Shown here: positions 33,530-45,785 of the stretch, in pieces | Numbering within the stretch: position 1 is the stretch's first letter | How the letters are laid out: every line of letters begins with the position of its first letter | Assembly: GCA_032622095.1 (NCBI GenBank) | Contig: CP136061.1 | Span: forward strand, 135,865,587-135,929,586 | DNA: 64,000 bases | Source of the DNA: Siphonodentalium dalli | Lineage: Eukaryota; Mollusca; Scaphopoda; Gadilida; Siphonodentaliidae | Reading direction: 5' to 3' | Position numbers and translations under genes: made by a program | The notes under the pieces: model-generated | Told to the model about the DNA's origin: nothing | Databases searched by the model: none | The model's input: the letters and a program-made list of their open reading frames with translations, nothing else

Positions 33530-33852
33530 CTTTTAAGACATAAAGGAACAAAGCTATCACAGTTAAAACTCAAATTTATGTACATGTAAAAGTAATGCAT
33601 GGCATACTTTTTGTTAACATGCATGGCGTGAAATTGTCCGGTTTATGGCAAGTTCCGAATGTTTGTTTACATGTTTCTGTACCGTTTTTTGGCTTTTATT
33701 TACATAACACAGCGTACGAATTTGACAATTACATACTATTTACGATTGGTATAAGAACACCGTATGTCTATATTTTTATTCTTTATGTGTATGGCGAAAT
33801 TAACGGACTAATTTTTTAAACAGCAATACCATCGCGAAGGCCATCCGTATCT
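33530..33852. mobile_element. decayed TTAA-flanked MITE
   Basis: The right end GAAGGCCATCCGTATCTTTAA parallels GCCAAGGCCAACCGTGTCTTTAA of copy 1, followed by similar GGTGCAGG text. The interior shares CATACTATTTACGATTGGTA-like phrases. A left end near 33530 (TTTTAAGACATAAAGG) is plausible but weak. No coding content; the 74-residue frame inside is incidental. Confidence 0.4.
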
Positions 33853-34239
33853 TTAACGGGTGCAGGCGTACATCACGACAATATCAGTAACAGTCACAGC
33901 TAGTTGGGATTGAAACATTCAAGACAATAGCAGACCCCGTAATAACTGTGCCATGACTTGGCGACAACGTTCTCCTATAGTCACAAATTTTTCGAGAAAT
34001 CTGATCACATAATGCATCAAGCTGTGTATATCACGTCTCTATCAACATATACATAGTTTGATAGTAACATTCTAACCAATATAAGACTATGTAAACTGGC
34101 ATAACTACTGTGCGATAATCTGGCGAATGGCGACAATGTTCTTATATCTACACGTTTCGATGAAAATTGATGAATTTGATGCATCGGTCCGTGCAATTGT
34201 AATAGTTGTACTGGTAAGTTGGAATTGTATTTGTGATCA

Positions 34240-34290
34240 TCCATTGTTGTTGTTGTTGACTTGTTGTTGTTGTTGTTGTTGTTGTTGACA
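34240..34290 (+). repeat. (GTT)n microsatellite
   Basis: TTGTTGTTGTTGACTTG followed by about nine GTT units. On the minus strand it encodes an Asn run inside an open frame, which is not evidence of a gene. Confidence 0.9.
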
Positions 34291-34777
34291 TCGAAACTCT
34301 TGTGAATTACTCTGGTGCGTTTATCTTTTTGTGTAAATGTATGTGCTTTAAACAATCAGAACACTGTCAACTAGATTGAACAGATCAAGTTAGAAAAAAC
34401 TGACAACAATGTCAACAGTCAACATTCTAATAGCTACGATGTTGCTGTTGATATTGTTGTCACTAGTGGTTGACACCAAAGCTCTTAATTGTGAATTACT
34501 CTGGTGTGTGTATCCTCTTATGTAAGAACATGTATATGTGTGTTTCTACAGTCAAAGTTTCAACATCAACACTCGAGTCGAATAAAGTCATGTCCGAGCC
34601 GATTGCTCGAATATGCCGCCTCGAATACACCCAAGCTGCGATTTTGTAGTGAAAACATATAAATTATTAAGCCATCGGCCCGCTTGCGCTGACTTACAAC
34701 TTGTCTTGTTCAGATAGAAACCGAAGTGAGAGAGTCTTAACATTATTTCACCACTGTATATGTCGCATGTTCCTAAA

Positions 34778-35041
34778 AACAATTGTTTACAGCGAACGAC
34801 CCCAAACGAGAAACGACAATTCTTTAATGATAAATGTAATGGATTGCGGAATAAAGTAATTAATTACTGGACTCAAGCCGCCGGAAAGCACTGTATGAAC
34901 ATGCCGGATAATACAGCCGGAATGCTTTGCACTGAATACAAACACTTAATAGAAAATCGGCAAATATCAGCACAGTCAGATTTAGTCACACTGTATGGAG
35001 TCACTGCCGTATACAAGTTGGTCATACCGTTGATGGCATGA
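34778..35041 (+). pseudogene. possible LINE ORF2 fragment (endonuclease-RT linker)
   Basis: The frame reads TPNEKRQFFNDKCNGLRNKV followed by INYWTQ and, later, TEYKHLIENRQ. The pattern Arg-x-Phe-Phe-x-Asp-x-Cys-x-x-Leu-Arg resembles the linker of the family B ORF2 (RLWFDDECKKLKKE). Nothing before or after is recognisable as endonuclease or RT, so the assignment rests on this one motif. Confidence 0.3.
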
Positions 35042-36850
35042 ACTTGGAATCACGCACAATTTTAACACAAACAATTTTCACGGCGCATAAAACAACGGTG
35101 ATTCACCTCACAATTGACGAAACGACATGGGACCGTCAGATTACTGCGTCCGATGTCATCAAACCGACAGTATTTTCTAACAGTGTATGTTTATTGCACA
35201 CTATGTAGCTTGAATTATAATGAAATGTAGGTCGATATTGTTAATATAATTGAACAAACTTGTGATTAATTGAGAATATACCTCGTAAGACATTTGATGT
35301 CGTCAATGCCATAATCGGTTTGTCCAATGAAAGTTAAATGTTTATATTGGACGTTTTGAAATCTTCTGTATATGTTATTGTATTTCGCAAATGTTTGATC
35401 TGGCTGTTGTTTCCCATACAAGTAGTCACGCTCCTTGTAAACATGGATAGCCCACCCGCTTTGGGCATACCGCAAATTAACCACTCTGACACTACCACGT
35501 TTGATATACATGTGTCAACTGATATGATCCTCTCTCTGATCGTGTTCTCCTTCGTGCAATACTGTCGTTACTGCAGATGCCATGGGTACTTCGGTGTTGG
35601 ACGTGGGCTTGTTCGGGTATCATATGCAATTCAGCTAGCATTTGCATATGACACCATTTGATAATAATTTAACTGATCTATCAGGGAAGGACAGCATATG
35701 GGTAATATCCATTCTCTATTGTACTTGTCCTTCTCGTCGTTATTAATCGGAATAATGTTCACTCAGTTGTAAACTAGCGCGGCATACCTGCATGGCAGAG
35801 AAGAAAATAGTGCACGAATTCAGATAGGAAACACAATTACACGGTGATGATATGCAGAAGCAGTCAACGATAGTATTTCCAACGTTAATAGTTAATAGCT
35901 ATAAAAAATAAATGTAGTAAAACAGCTTTAGTGCAAGTTAAACGACCAAGTTCGTACTAAACAACCACGATGTACATAATTATATTTCATTTTTGAAGAA
36001 ATATAACATTTCATTGTCTTCTGTTATATTTATTTCAGGAGTCGAGAAGGGCACTTTGTGGCCCGTTGTCCCTCTTGTTGGCAGACATGAGGGACAGCTG
36101 TTCCCTATCCGTCCGGTATGCCTGCATGGCGACGAGACCAGATTTGTTGGACCCCATGCTACCAAAAGCAGCCATGCATATAGTACCACTGACGTATTGA
36201 CCAATGAATGAATAGTGGCTCGTTGGAATTGGTCGGCCACCAATTATAAGAGCGCCCGAGCAGTTTTCTGACTGTCGACAGCAATTTGTTAGATCAGATG
36301 GCATATCCATTCGGAATGTGAAATTGGTTATCGATATTTCTGTTGGAATATAACCAAAACATTCAACACTGCTCTGAATACGCACGTGCCTCTAGCAATT
36401 TGGTGACCAAATATTTATGGAAATTGTTTTTCTGCGCGTTAATGGGACTCATTTATTATCGCAGGTCTCTCGAATATTATATAAAGGTCTCTGGGCCGCA
36501 TGCACGCGACTGTATCTAAAAGCAAATAGCCAATAATGACGGGCGCGGTAATCAGTATTTTAACCCTTTGTGTACTAAATACTCATTGATGAGTAGTTAT
36601 CCCTCAGGGAATAGATAATCAGTTCAATATGTCGTCTGTTATTATCTGTACTTTCTATTATATGCCGTCTGCTTATATTTCCTGAACATCCCTCCCGATC
36701 CCTCCGACCATTCCTATTATATACTTTTAAAACTGAATTGGAGAATCCATTTAGCATAGAAAGCGTTAATGTAGTGCAAATAAGTTCAGCAGTAACAGTC
36801 TAGGTATATATTCAACAATTGAATGTTTACAATACATCTTCAAATTAAAG

Positions 36851-37210
36851 TGTGAAACACTCCAGCAGGGTGATCAAATATAAATGGAGACTATTCTTGT
36901 TCAAAGTAGTAATTTCTACAAATATTATATATCCAAATTGACAACACACACCGTCATTTTTATATATTAATTAAATGCAGTGACTCGAGATGGCAAAATA
37001 GTTTATCGCCGATAGATGCGTCCCGAATCGAGTATTACATATTTACATTTGAGCGTAGTTCAGACAACGTTTTCTATGGAGTGGTACGGTCGATTTGCTT
37101 CAGATTTTACGGTGATGTTAGTAGAATGCTACATTCCTCCAGTTGGCATAGCGCCTGGATAATAACTGATCAGTTTCACGCACCCGAACAAATCCATAAT
37201 ATGTCTTTAA
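36851..37210 (+). repeat. 360-bp dispersed repeat, copy 2
   Basis: Parallels 14481-14833: GAAACACTCCAGCAGGGTGA, CACACCGTCATTTTTATA, TTAATTAAATGCAGTGACTC, GCCGATAGATGCGTCCCGAA, GGTGATGTTAGTAGAATGCT and ATATGTCTTTAA. This copy keeps the TTAATTAA site that is occupied by a MITE in copy 3. Confidence 0.75.
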
Positions 37211-37617
37211 TGGATTGATTAAAATGGTAGAACATTCATTGCAGACATTCGCTTATTTCATGGAAAAGTATGATATTAAAAATTTTTTTTTATTTCAGAA
37301 TAGACCAATGAGTGTACTAGACAAACCATATAAACTTTTAGTTTTCTTGATGGCCACCATGCACGTGGAAGAAATTCAACTGAGTTCAGTTTAGTATAGT
37401 TTTCAGAAATATTTCAGCTCAAGAATATGTCATATTATTTTGACTCAGGAAATATCATCTTAAATGGACATATGGCGTTATATATACCAAAGTAAATCAT
37501 TTATAGAATAATTTGTCCTCACATGGGCGGAACACGATTATTTTGTGGCCAAAACAAGGTGCATTCGTTGAAAATTGAGGTCCGTGATACTAAGCTCGTC
37601 TATATAACTCGCATGCG

Positions 37618-37815
37618 CGTTAACCCTTCCATGACTGGAGCTTCCTGAAATTTTGCGAGAACCCCTGTGCTAATAGGGCGCCTCGCATATATAAGAGAAT
37701 GCATTGGCCTAACAATAATTACCTTGACCTTGTAAGCAAGTGTATTCTCTTATATATGTGCGAGGCTCCCTTTGTGAGACTCGCATATCTGAGATAATGC
37801 ACTGGCGAATGATTT
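37618..37815. mobile_element. AAGAGAATGCATT foldback MITE
   Basis: From TTAACCCTTCCATGACTGGA and GCTTCCTGAAATTTTGCGAG through GCCTCGCATATATAAGAGAA with TGCATTGGCC, then the reverse complement GTATTCTCTTATATATGTGC and again CTCGCATATCTGAGATAATG. It is a set of alternating inverted copies of CTCGCATATATAAGAGAATG. The fuller form is at 47925-49165 and a partial one at 11670-11795. No coding content. Confidence 0.65.
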
Positions 37816-38204
37816 GTAATGCTGCACCGGCGTCACTCCCGTCGATAAATGGTTAAAGATCCAGGGTCCGATTTAACATCAAATATGATAAATTTTCCTA
37901 AGTCAATTCTCAGCTTACTGTGCCAGAGAGAAAAATACTTGAAATCAACATCATCGTAAGACGCTCTTTATTATCCACTGCTTTTGGGCGACCTTTATTG
38001 AAATTTTGCTAGGCTGCATAACAATACTGCATACACCCTTCAGTAAGCCCATCCCTGAGAATAAGCAGTCTATGTTTTGCTCCCAAACAAATCATGTGGT
38101 GGTCCTCGAAGATAAGCCCACCCCAATTGTTTTAACTTAGAGGGCGGGTATATATTGAGAAAAATTCATGCACACAAATATATAGCACTACTCCAGCTAA
38201 CTTG

Positions 38205-38332
38205 TATCGCCTCTCTATACAAGCAAAACAATACTGAATTGACCTGACCCGCCTCTCTATACCAGCAAAACAATACTGAATTGACCTGAATATCGCATCT
38301 CTACAGCAGCAAAACAATACTGTCATGGCCTG
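38205..38332 (-). repeat. 44-bp satellite, inverted outlier block
   Basis: About three units of the satellite at 39959-43050 in reverse orientation (GCCTCTCTATACCAGCAAAA, CAATACTGAATTGACCTGA), including one unit of the shortened GACCCGCC variant. It lies about 1.6 kb from the main array. Confidence 0.85.
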
Positions 38333-38334
38333 AA

Positions 38335-39958
38335 AACTCATTAATACTACCTGCCGCATGGTGTTTCACAAATTGCTGTATTAAAATATATAAGATGATC
38401 TTTGTGTCTTTAATACTTTAAATATGTATCTAACAAAATAAAACACAAAACAAATTATTTTCATGAAATAAAACAGTATTCATCATGATTCATATAAAAC
38501 TCGACAGTAGATTAGCACGCACTATGCATGCAAACAGACTTTTCACCTGTGGTTCTCAGAAATTCAATAAATATCATCGCAAAGCTACCTTTGAAGGGGA
38601 AAGGGGATATGTGATATACGCTTCCTCGAGTAAACAAAAACTAGAAAATAACAATTTGAGAAAATTAACCATAATTTCTTAATAGCATCGCTTTGTCCAG
38701 GTATATGTAAAATATTGCGATTTTGTAGTTATTTCCATTATTAATAACTTTCGAATAACGAGATTTCGCATATCCAAAACCACGTAAACATTGCTGCTAT
38801 GCTGTATACAGTGGCATTTGCTATTCTGAAAATCCTTTTTAGACTAAAATATTTGAACTTACTACACGATTAGCGACGTTTGTTGACAAATCATTGTAAC
38901 AGTTTTGTTTACATAACAATAGTTTTAACACGCGAAATTTCAATATTGTAGTTTTATCAAAATGAATATAACAACAAAGTACATCTATTACTCAATGTTC
39001 TTTTTGGTGGTGATGATTTTACAAACTTTACTATGTTTACACATTTACCAACTGCGAGTGCCTTGTGTCCCTTTAAGAGGCAATCGAGATGCAAGCCTTA
39101 TGTCTTTTGCACTTCATGTGGGAATGTACGTCGGCCATTGCTTTGGTGTTTTCTGGGCCAATGCAAACATTATCCCCCAGGGGAATACTCTCGTATTGAT
39201 CACGAAGCTGCGGCGGCAATTGATTCGTATGTGGCGTACACATTCCATATATTTTCCTGTTATGATTTTGTAACAAAGAATATATAGTGTATATTGACCC
39301 GTCTCTCTGTCATTTTGAAAAAAACCCAATATGAGAATCGCTTGGCGGACAAAGTATCTCACGTAGTTAGTAGTGTGGCGCTCCAGAGATTGGTGGTTCT
39401 AATACTTCCACAAATGCAAGCAATATGTCTGCATTTATGTTTTATTTTTTGCAGCGGATCGTATCAGATGTTTCCAATTAAAATGGCTGTTAAATTAAAT
39501 TAAATTGAATTCAAGCATGCATTGCGCGACGTCGGGTTCTAACAGTTGAACGGTTGTGTGTTACAGTCGAGAGGTTTCGCTAACTCACGACTATAGCAGG
39601 TACGATTCTACAGTTTAGTCACAACGTCACCAATTAACGTTGTATACGCACATTATAACTTTAACCGTGCAGCCCTATAGCCACAAATTTCACTGCATAC
39701 GTCGTCGTTGTCGTAATTTTTCCGAAACGAATTATTAGAGAGGTTTCGCAAACTCACGGATAGATTTACGACTATACGTTTAGATATTCGTATCCGTAAA
39801 ATTTACGTAGGCTAAAAAATTCGTTTCGCAAAATGTAATGACTACGATTAGGTTATTGTTTTGTGCTTTAGTATTAACATATCGATCGAGATTGTGCTGA
39901 CAGGCAAATAAGTTGAGCACTAATATCGACCTAATGATTGCAGATATTCTTTTAGTAG
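38335..39958. other. no gene recognised
   Basis: Sequence between the inverted satellite block and the main array. The right part (39560-39840) repeats GAGAGGTTTCGC(T/A)AACTCACG twice and has TTACGACTATACG phrases also seen at 43187-43200 on the far side of the array, so the array may sit within an older repeat. No coding signal. Confidence 0.35.
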
Positions 39959-42900
39959 GGCGATATTCAGGTCAATTCGGTATTGTTTTGCTGGTATAGA
40001 GAGGCGATATTCAGGTCAATACAGTATTGTTTTGCTGGTATAGCGAGGCGATATTCAGGTCAATCAATTCAGTATTGTTTTTGCTGGTATTGAGAGGCGA
40101 TATTCAGGTCAATTCAGTATAGTTTTGCCGGTATAGAGAGGCGATATTCAGGTCAACTCAGTATTGTTTTGCTGGTATTGAGAGGCGATATTCAGGTCAA
40201 TTGAGTATAGTTTTGCCGGTATAGAGAGGCGATATTCAGGTCAATACAGTATTGTTTTGCTGGTATAGGGAGGCGATATTCAGGTCTATTCAGTATTGTT
40301 TTGCTGGTATAGCGAGGCGATATTCAGGTCAATTCAGTATTGTTTTGCTGGTATAGGGAGGCGATATTCAGGTCAATACAGTATTGTTTTGCTGGTGTGG
40401 AGAGGCGATATCCATGCCATTACATTATTGTTTTGCTGGTATAGAGGCGATATTCAGGTCAATTCAGTATGTTTTGCTGGTATAGAGAGGCGATATTCAG
40501 GTCAACTCAGTATTGTTTTGCTGGTATAGAGAGGCGGGTCAGGTCAATTCAGTATTGTTTTGCTTGTATAGAAAGGCGATATTCAGGTCAATTCAGTATT
40601 GTGTTACTGGTATAGAAAGGCGATATTCAGGTAAATTCAGTATTGTTTTGCTGGTATAGAAAGGCGATATTCAGGTCAATACAGTATTGTGTTGCTGGTA
40701 TAGAGAGGCGATATTCACGTCAATACAGTATTGTTTTGCTGGTATAGAGAGGCGATATTCAGGTCAATTCAGTATTGTTTTGCTGGTATAGAGATGCGAT
40801 AGTCAGGTCAATTCTGTATTGTTTTGATGGTACAGAGAGGCGATATTCAGGTCAATACAGTATTGTTTTTCTGGTATAGAGAGGCGGGTCAGGTCAATTC
40901 AGTATTGTTTTGCTGGTATAGAGAGGCGATATTCAGGTCAATTCAGTATTGTTTTGCTGGTATAGAGCCGATATTCAGGTCAATACAGTATTGTTTTGCT
41001 GGTATAGCGAGGCGATATTCAGGTCAATACAGTATTTTTTTACTGGTATAGAGAGGCGATATTCAGGTCAATTCGGTATTGTTTTGCTGGTATAGAGAGG
41101 CGATATTCAGGTCAATTCAGTATTGTTTTGCTGGTATAGAGCCGATATTCAGGTCAATACAGTATTGTTTTGCTGGTATAGCGAGGCGATATTCAGGTCA
41201 ATACAGTATTTTTTTACTGGTATAGAGAGGCGATATTCAGGTCAATTCAGTATGTTTTGCTGGTATAGAGAGGCGATATTCAGGTCAACTCAGTATTGTT
41301 TTGCTGGTATAGAGAGGCGGGTCAGGTCAATTCAGTATTGTTTTGCTTGTATAGAAAGGCGATATTCAGGTCAATTCAGTATTGTTTTGCTGGTATAGAA
41401 AGGCGATATTCAGGTCAATACAGTATTGTGTTGCTGGTATAGAGAGGCGATATTCAGGTCAATACAGTATTGTTTTTCTGGTATAGAGAGGCGGGTCAGG
41501 TCAATTCAGTATTGTTTTGCTGGTATAGAGCCGATATTCAGGTCAATACAGTATTGTTTTGCTGGTATAGCGAGGCGATATTCAGGTTAATTCAGTATTG
41601 TTTTGCTGGTATAGAGAGGCGATATTCAGGTCAATTCAGTATTGTTTTGCTGGTATAGAGAGGATATATTCAGGTCAATTCAGTATTGTTTTGCTGGTAT
41701 AGAGGCGATATTCAGGTCAATACAGTATTGTTTTGCTGGTATAGAGAGGATATATTCAGGTCAATACAGTATTGTTTTGCTGGTATAGAGAGGCGATATT
41801 CAGGTCAATTCAGTATTGTTTTTCTGGTATAGAGAGGCGGGTCAGGTCAATTCAGTATTGTTTTGCTGGTATAGAGCCGATATTCAGGTCAATACAGTAT
41901 TGTTTTGCTGGTGTAGAGAGGCGATATTCAGGTCAATTCAGTATTGTTTTGCTGGTATAGAGAGGCGGGTCAGGTCAATTCAGTATTGTTCTGCTGGTAT
42001 ATAGAGGCGATATTCAGGTCAATACAGTATTGTTTTGCTGGTATAGCGAGGCGATATTCGGACCATTACAGTATTGTTTTGCTGGTATAGAGAGGCGATA
42101 TTCAGGTCAATAGAGTATTGTTTTGCTGGTATAGAGAGGCGGGTCAGGTCAATTCAGTATTGTTCTGCTGGTATATAGAGGCGATATTCAGGTCAATACA
42201 GTATTGTTTTGCTGGTATAGCGAGGCGATATTCAGACCATTACAGTATTGTTTTGCTGGTATAGAGAGGATATATTCAGGTCAATACAGTATTGTTTTGC
42301 TGGTATAGCGAGGCGATATTCAGGTCAATTCAGTATTGTTTTGCTGGTATAGTGATGCGATATTCAGACCATTACAGTATTGTTTTGCTGGTGTAGAGAG
42401 GCGATATTCAGGTCAATTCAGTATTGTTTTGCTTGTATAGAGAGGCGATACTCAGGTCAATTCAGTATTGTTTTGCTGGTGTATAGAGGCGATATTCGGG
42501 TCAATTCAGTATTGTTTTGCTGGTATAGAGAGGCGATACTCAGGTCAATTCAGTATTGTTTTGCTTGTATAGAGAGGCGATACTCAGGTCAATTCAGTAT
42601 TGTTTTGCTGGTGTATAGAGGCGATATTCGGGTCAATTCAGTATTGTTTTGCTGGTATAGAGAGGCGGGTCAGGTCAATTCAGTATTGTTTTGCTGGTAT
42701 AGAGGCGATATTCAGGTCAATACAGTATTGTTTTGCTGGTATAGCGAGGCGATATTCGGACCATTACAGTATTGTTTTGCTGGTATAGAGAGGCGATATT
42801 CAGGTCAATAGAGTATTGTATTGCTGGTATAGAGAGGATATATTCAGGTCAATACAGTATTGTTTTGCTGGTATAGAGGCGATATTCAGGCCATGACAGT

Positions 42901-43050
42901 ATTGTTTTGCTGGTATAGAGGCGATATTCAGGTCAATTCAGTATAGTTTTGCTGGTATAGAGAGGATATATTCAGGTCAATACAGTATTGTTTTGCTGGT
43001 ATAGAGGCGATATTCAGGTCAATACAGTATTGTATTGATGGTATAGAGAA
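39959..43050 (+). repeat. 44-bp satellite array, about 70 units
   Basis: The monomer is GCGATATTCAGGTCAATTCA followed by GTATTGTTTTGCTGGTATAG and AGAG. Units vary at a few set sites: AATTC or AATAC, AGAGAGG or AGCGAGG, a shortened GGCGGGTCAGGTC form, a TAGAGCCGATATT form and an AGGATATATTC form. Mixed blocks of these variants recur in the same order (for example at about 40866, 41466 and 41820), indicating higher-order repeats. Open frames of 62-143 codons across it arise from the repeat and are not genes. Confidence 0.95.
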
Positions 43051-44833
43051 CATGCAGACTTTGGGGTACAGTTGTCTCAAGCCTGGTAAATGGTAGCTGC
43101 ATGATACAACAAAACAAATTGACCAAGTGTCTATTTTTGAACGGATTTTTGGGTACACACCGAAACCCTCGCACGGTTAGGACATTACGACTATACGGTT
43201 AGAAAATACGTATAATTTGATGACGTATTACCCTAACCGTGGCCCTAAACGTATCCGTTGCCCTATCCATTGTTATACCGTTGGATTGTCCTGATAAACA
43301 TTCACCGGCTAACGTATGTTCTATATAATCAGTATAATACGGAATAGGAACATGTTAGTTGATAACATAATCGCGACGTAACCAGGCAGAATAAAACACG
43401 TGGATTTTTCCGATCTCCACTTCGATTTCTTTTGTAATATCAAGTCAATAATTGTCGATGTGTATATCCGCGAAGAGAGGGGGCAAATAGTTTACCTGTG
43501 ATCAACGTAAAATTACCTTCGATTACCATCCCCTGTTGGTTTTATTTAGTGATATATACACATACGAGCGATGTGGGCATTAATATTTGGGTCGACATGG
43601 ACACCGGTCATACCAGGTAGTGATATACTGTGTCGGAGGGGAAATTCGGCTACATGTGTCCCTCTCGCGAAAACTCTGCTACTTCTCTGATAATATTGTG
43701 AAGAAAAACATCGTATTGTTGATTCACGAGTTCGTATGCCATATATAGCGCGACGGACGCATGCAATATACATTTATAGACAAGTGTCTCGGAATGCATG
43801 GTGAGATGAAGCCACTGTTATTTACAAAATGTTGTGGAAAATTAAAGAGCGTTCTGTGTTAGAATTTCCTGGTGTGGGTTAACAAAGAGCGTTAATATCC
43901 CTTGTGTGTAAAGTTCAATACAGCTTATAAACGTTAACGATCAGTCTAATCTATTCGGATGATAAAATTGTGTGCAGGTTTCCTTTTACAACTATTTTCT
44001 TACGCCAGAGAATAATCTCAGTTTATAAACACGTACAAAAGTTGTACAGTTTCAAACTGATCTAAATGCGTGTTTGTATAACATGCGAAAGAGCTAAAAA
44101 AAAATGTCAAACAGATGCATGGTGCAAACTTTTGAGATTTATCCTGAGAGATTGTAGATAATCAGAAATACTCTTACATACCTGTCGCTGTATCACAATG
44201 TAGAAATGTTTTCCCACAGATGTGTTGCAAAGTTTAAACTGGTTCTAAAACGCGGTCTATGGAATACCGTAGCCATTCAGTACTTTGTGCAGACGCTGAT
44301 TCCAGTAAAGAAAACACGACCCAAATGAGCAGCATATTCTCTCCGTATAAGGGAGATTATCCGAGCGCTGGTCGGTGCACTGAAAATCGATACCTACAAT
44401 GGATAAAACTATTACTTCAAAGTCCTTCCCGTAGTACTATCCGACCTATGTCTTGTCTCTCTCGTGCATGGAAGCCACGACCGTTTTGTATGGTGAAAAC
44501 TCCCAGTCGATGCTAAGTATTCGTAGTCGCATTCTCAATTAATGTTGACGACAGATAATCATTGTATTTACGGAATCCATTTTCAAAAGAATTGCTGAAT
44601 CGACCCAAAAGTAGAGTATCGCTTTAAATGCTATGGAGATGTCAATGGTCGTCATGACGACCCTAGTAAACATTGTTTTCAATGGAGTTAACGAGAGTAT
44701 AAACGTTTTCATTACATCGTAATTGTTGTGTGGACCTACAATAAAGTCACACACCTTATTCGTCTTACGCGGTACTAATTTTCGCTGAGATTTGAATTCG
44801 TACACTTTAAAGTACGGAAGATGGGGTAGCACG
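43051..44833. other. no gene; weak MITE trace
   Basis: About 43840-43925 contains two AAAGAGCGTT motifs spaced about 43 bp apart, as in the TTAA MITE at 53833-54175, and is probably a fragment of it. Otherwise no recognisable gene. Confidence 0.35.
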
Positions 44834-44935
44834 GATCATAAGGACAGAAAATGTATTTTGTGCAGCAAAATTCAAATTGGAGATGAATTTCATTACCGTT
44901 TAGAATGCGAAGAATTCATGAAAGATCTCATCTAA
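44834..44935 (+). pseudogene. LINE ORF2 C-terminal zinc motif, isolated fragment
   Basis: The frame DHKDRKCILCSKIQIGDEFH followed by YRLECEEFMKDLI ends at TAA 44933-44935. C-x2-C-x8-H-x4-C with the surrounding Arg-x-Cys and Glu-Cys-x-x-Phe pattern is the C-terminal zinc-binding motif of LINE ORF2 proteins, as at 27900-27985 and 51920-51960. Only this tail is readable here; the RT is not found upstream. It is most similar to the minus-strand relic at 50413-52130 (GD-x-x-H-x-x-L-x-C). Confidence 0.6.
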
Positions 44936-45075
44936 TTCCAATCAGACATGCTGTACGGGCTGATATAGAAATAACGAGTGAAGCTCTGAACTCAGACACA
45001 CCCTTCATATGATTTTTATGCTTTTTTATCAGGACTTTATTCAGTGAAGTAGACAAGATTCGCAACACGAATGCC

Positions 45076-45785
45076 GGATTCGTCATCTCCGGTTTAAACC
45101 TGGTCTACGTAAACCCCTAGGTTTAAACCGCCATTTGACAGATAAATCCGTGGTTTAAACTCGCGACCGTAGGTCTAAGTGACGCATTCGTCACATCTTG
45201 CGACCGCCGGGTTCCACCGACAGATAAAATCGATAATTACAGCAGCGAGCATATTTTGATTGGAAATGTATAAACGAGAATCACATACCTGTAACATGTG
45301 TGGGAATTATTTTTTTGTCAATTGCGATATTTAATGTGTTTTATAACCTTAAACCGGTAACTAAACCATATAATTCGACAGACCAGCTAAACCCGGTTCA
45401 GGGGGCCAGACCTGAGATGAAGAATCCGTCTTTTCTGAATGCGGTTTACGTGTGCGGCGCTGTACATACTATCGATTGGTGGCGTGTCCATATAGTGAGA
45501 GTGTCGGCTTGCAGCTATATGATAGTATCATGTCACAATTGATTCATTCTCACACGAGCGTGCATGTGCTTGTTGGCGCTAATTGTGGGCGTGACAACAA
45601 TAATTCTACTGGCCTGCTTGTGGTCCGCTTGGTAGTTGGGTAGTTTGATTGCATGCTCATCTCATTGACTCTCCTAACCACTGAGCGACCAAAAACGCCC
45701 ACTTAGACCCTGTTTGGCTGGACCATCAATGTAGGTTTAAACCAGGTTTAAACTCGAAGGTATTTAAACTGGATTTGACGAATCC
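45076..45785. mobile_element. candidate terminal-inverted-repeat element rich in GTTTAAAC
   Basis: Left end GGATTCGTCATCTCCGGTTT; right end, reversed, GGATTCGTCAAATCCAGTTT. Both continue with AAA and further GGTTTAAACC motifs, which are palindromic and occur several times near each end. The length is 710 bp. The interior has short open frames with no recognised product. No matching flanking duplication was found, so the element call rests on the inverted ends. Confidence 0.5.

Larger units (their letters stand above)
33857..36850. other. no gene recognised; microsatellite and LINE trace
   Basis: Mostly featureless. A GTT trinucleotide run lies at about 34240-34290. A probable LINE linker fragment at 34790-34990 is listed separately. 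A 72-codon plus-strand frame follows an acceptor-like TTTATTTCAG at 36030-36039 but shows no recognisable domain. Confidence 0.3.

Noticed and set aside
35993-36385. Overlapping open frames of 72 and 116 codons after an acceptor-like TTTATTTCAG, possibly an exon
   Set aside because: No domain recognised on either strand and no donor or partner exon that I can support.
39959-43050. Repetitive open frames (62-143 codons) in the satellite as a protein family
   Set aside because: They follow from stop-poor phases of a 44-bp unit and shift frame from unit to unit.
30113-43050. CRISPR arrays
   Set aside because: The 42- and 44-bp arrays have no unique spacers, no cas genes, and the genome is eukaryotic.
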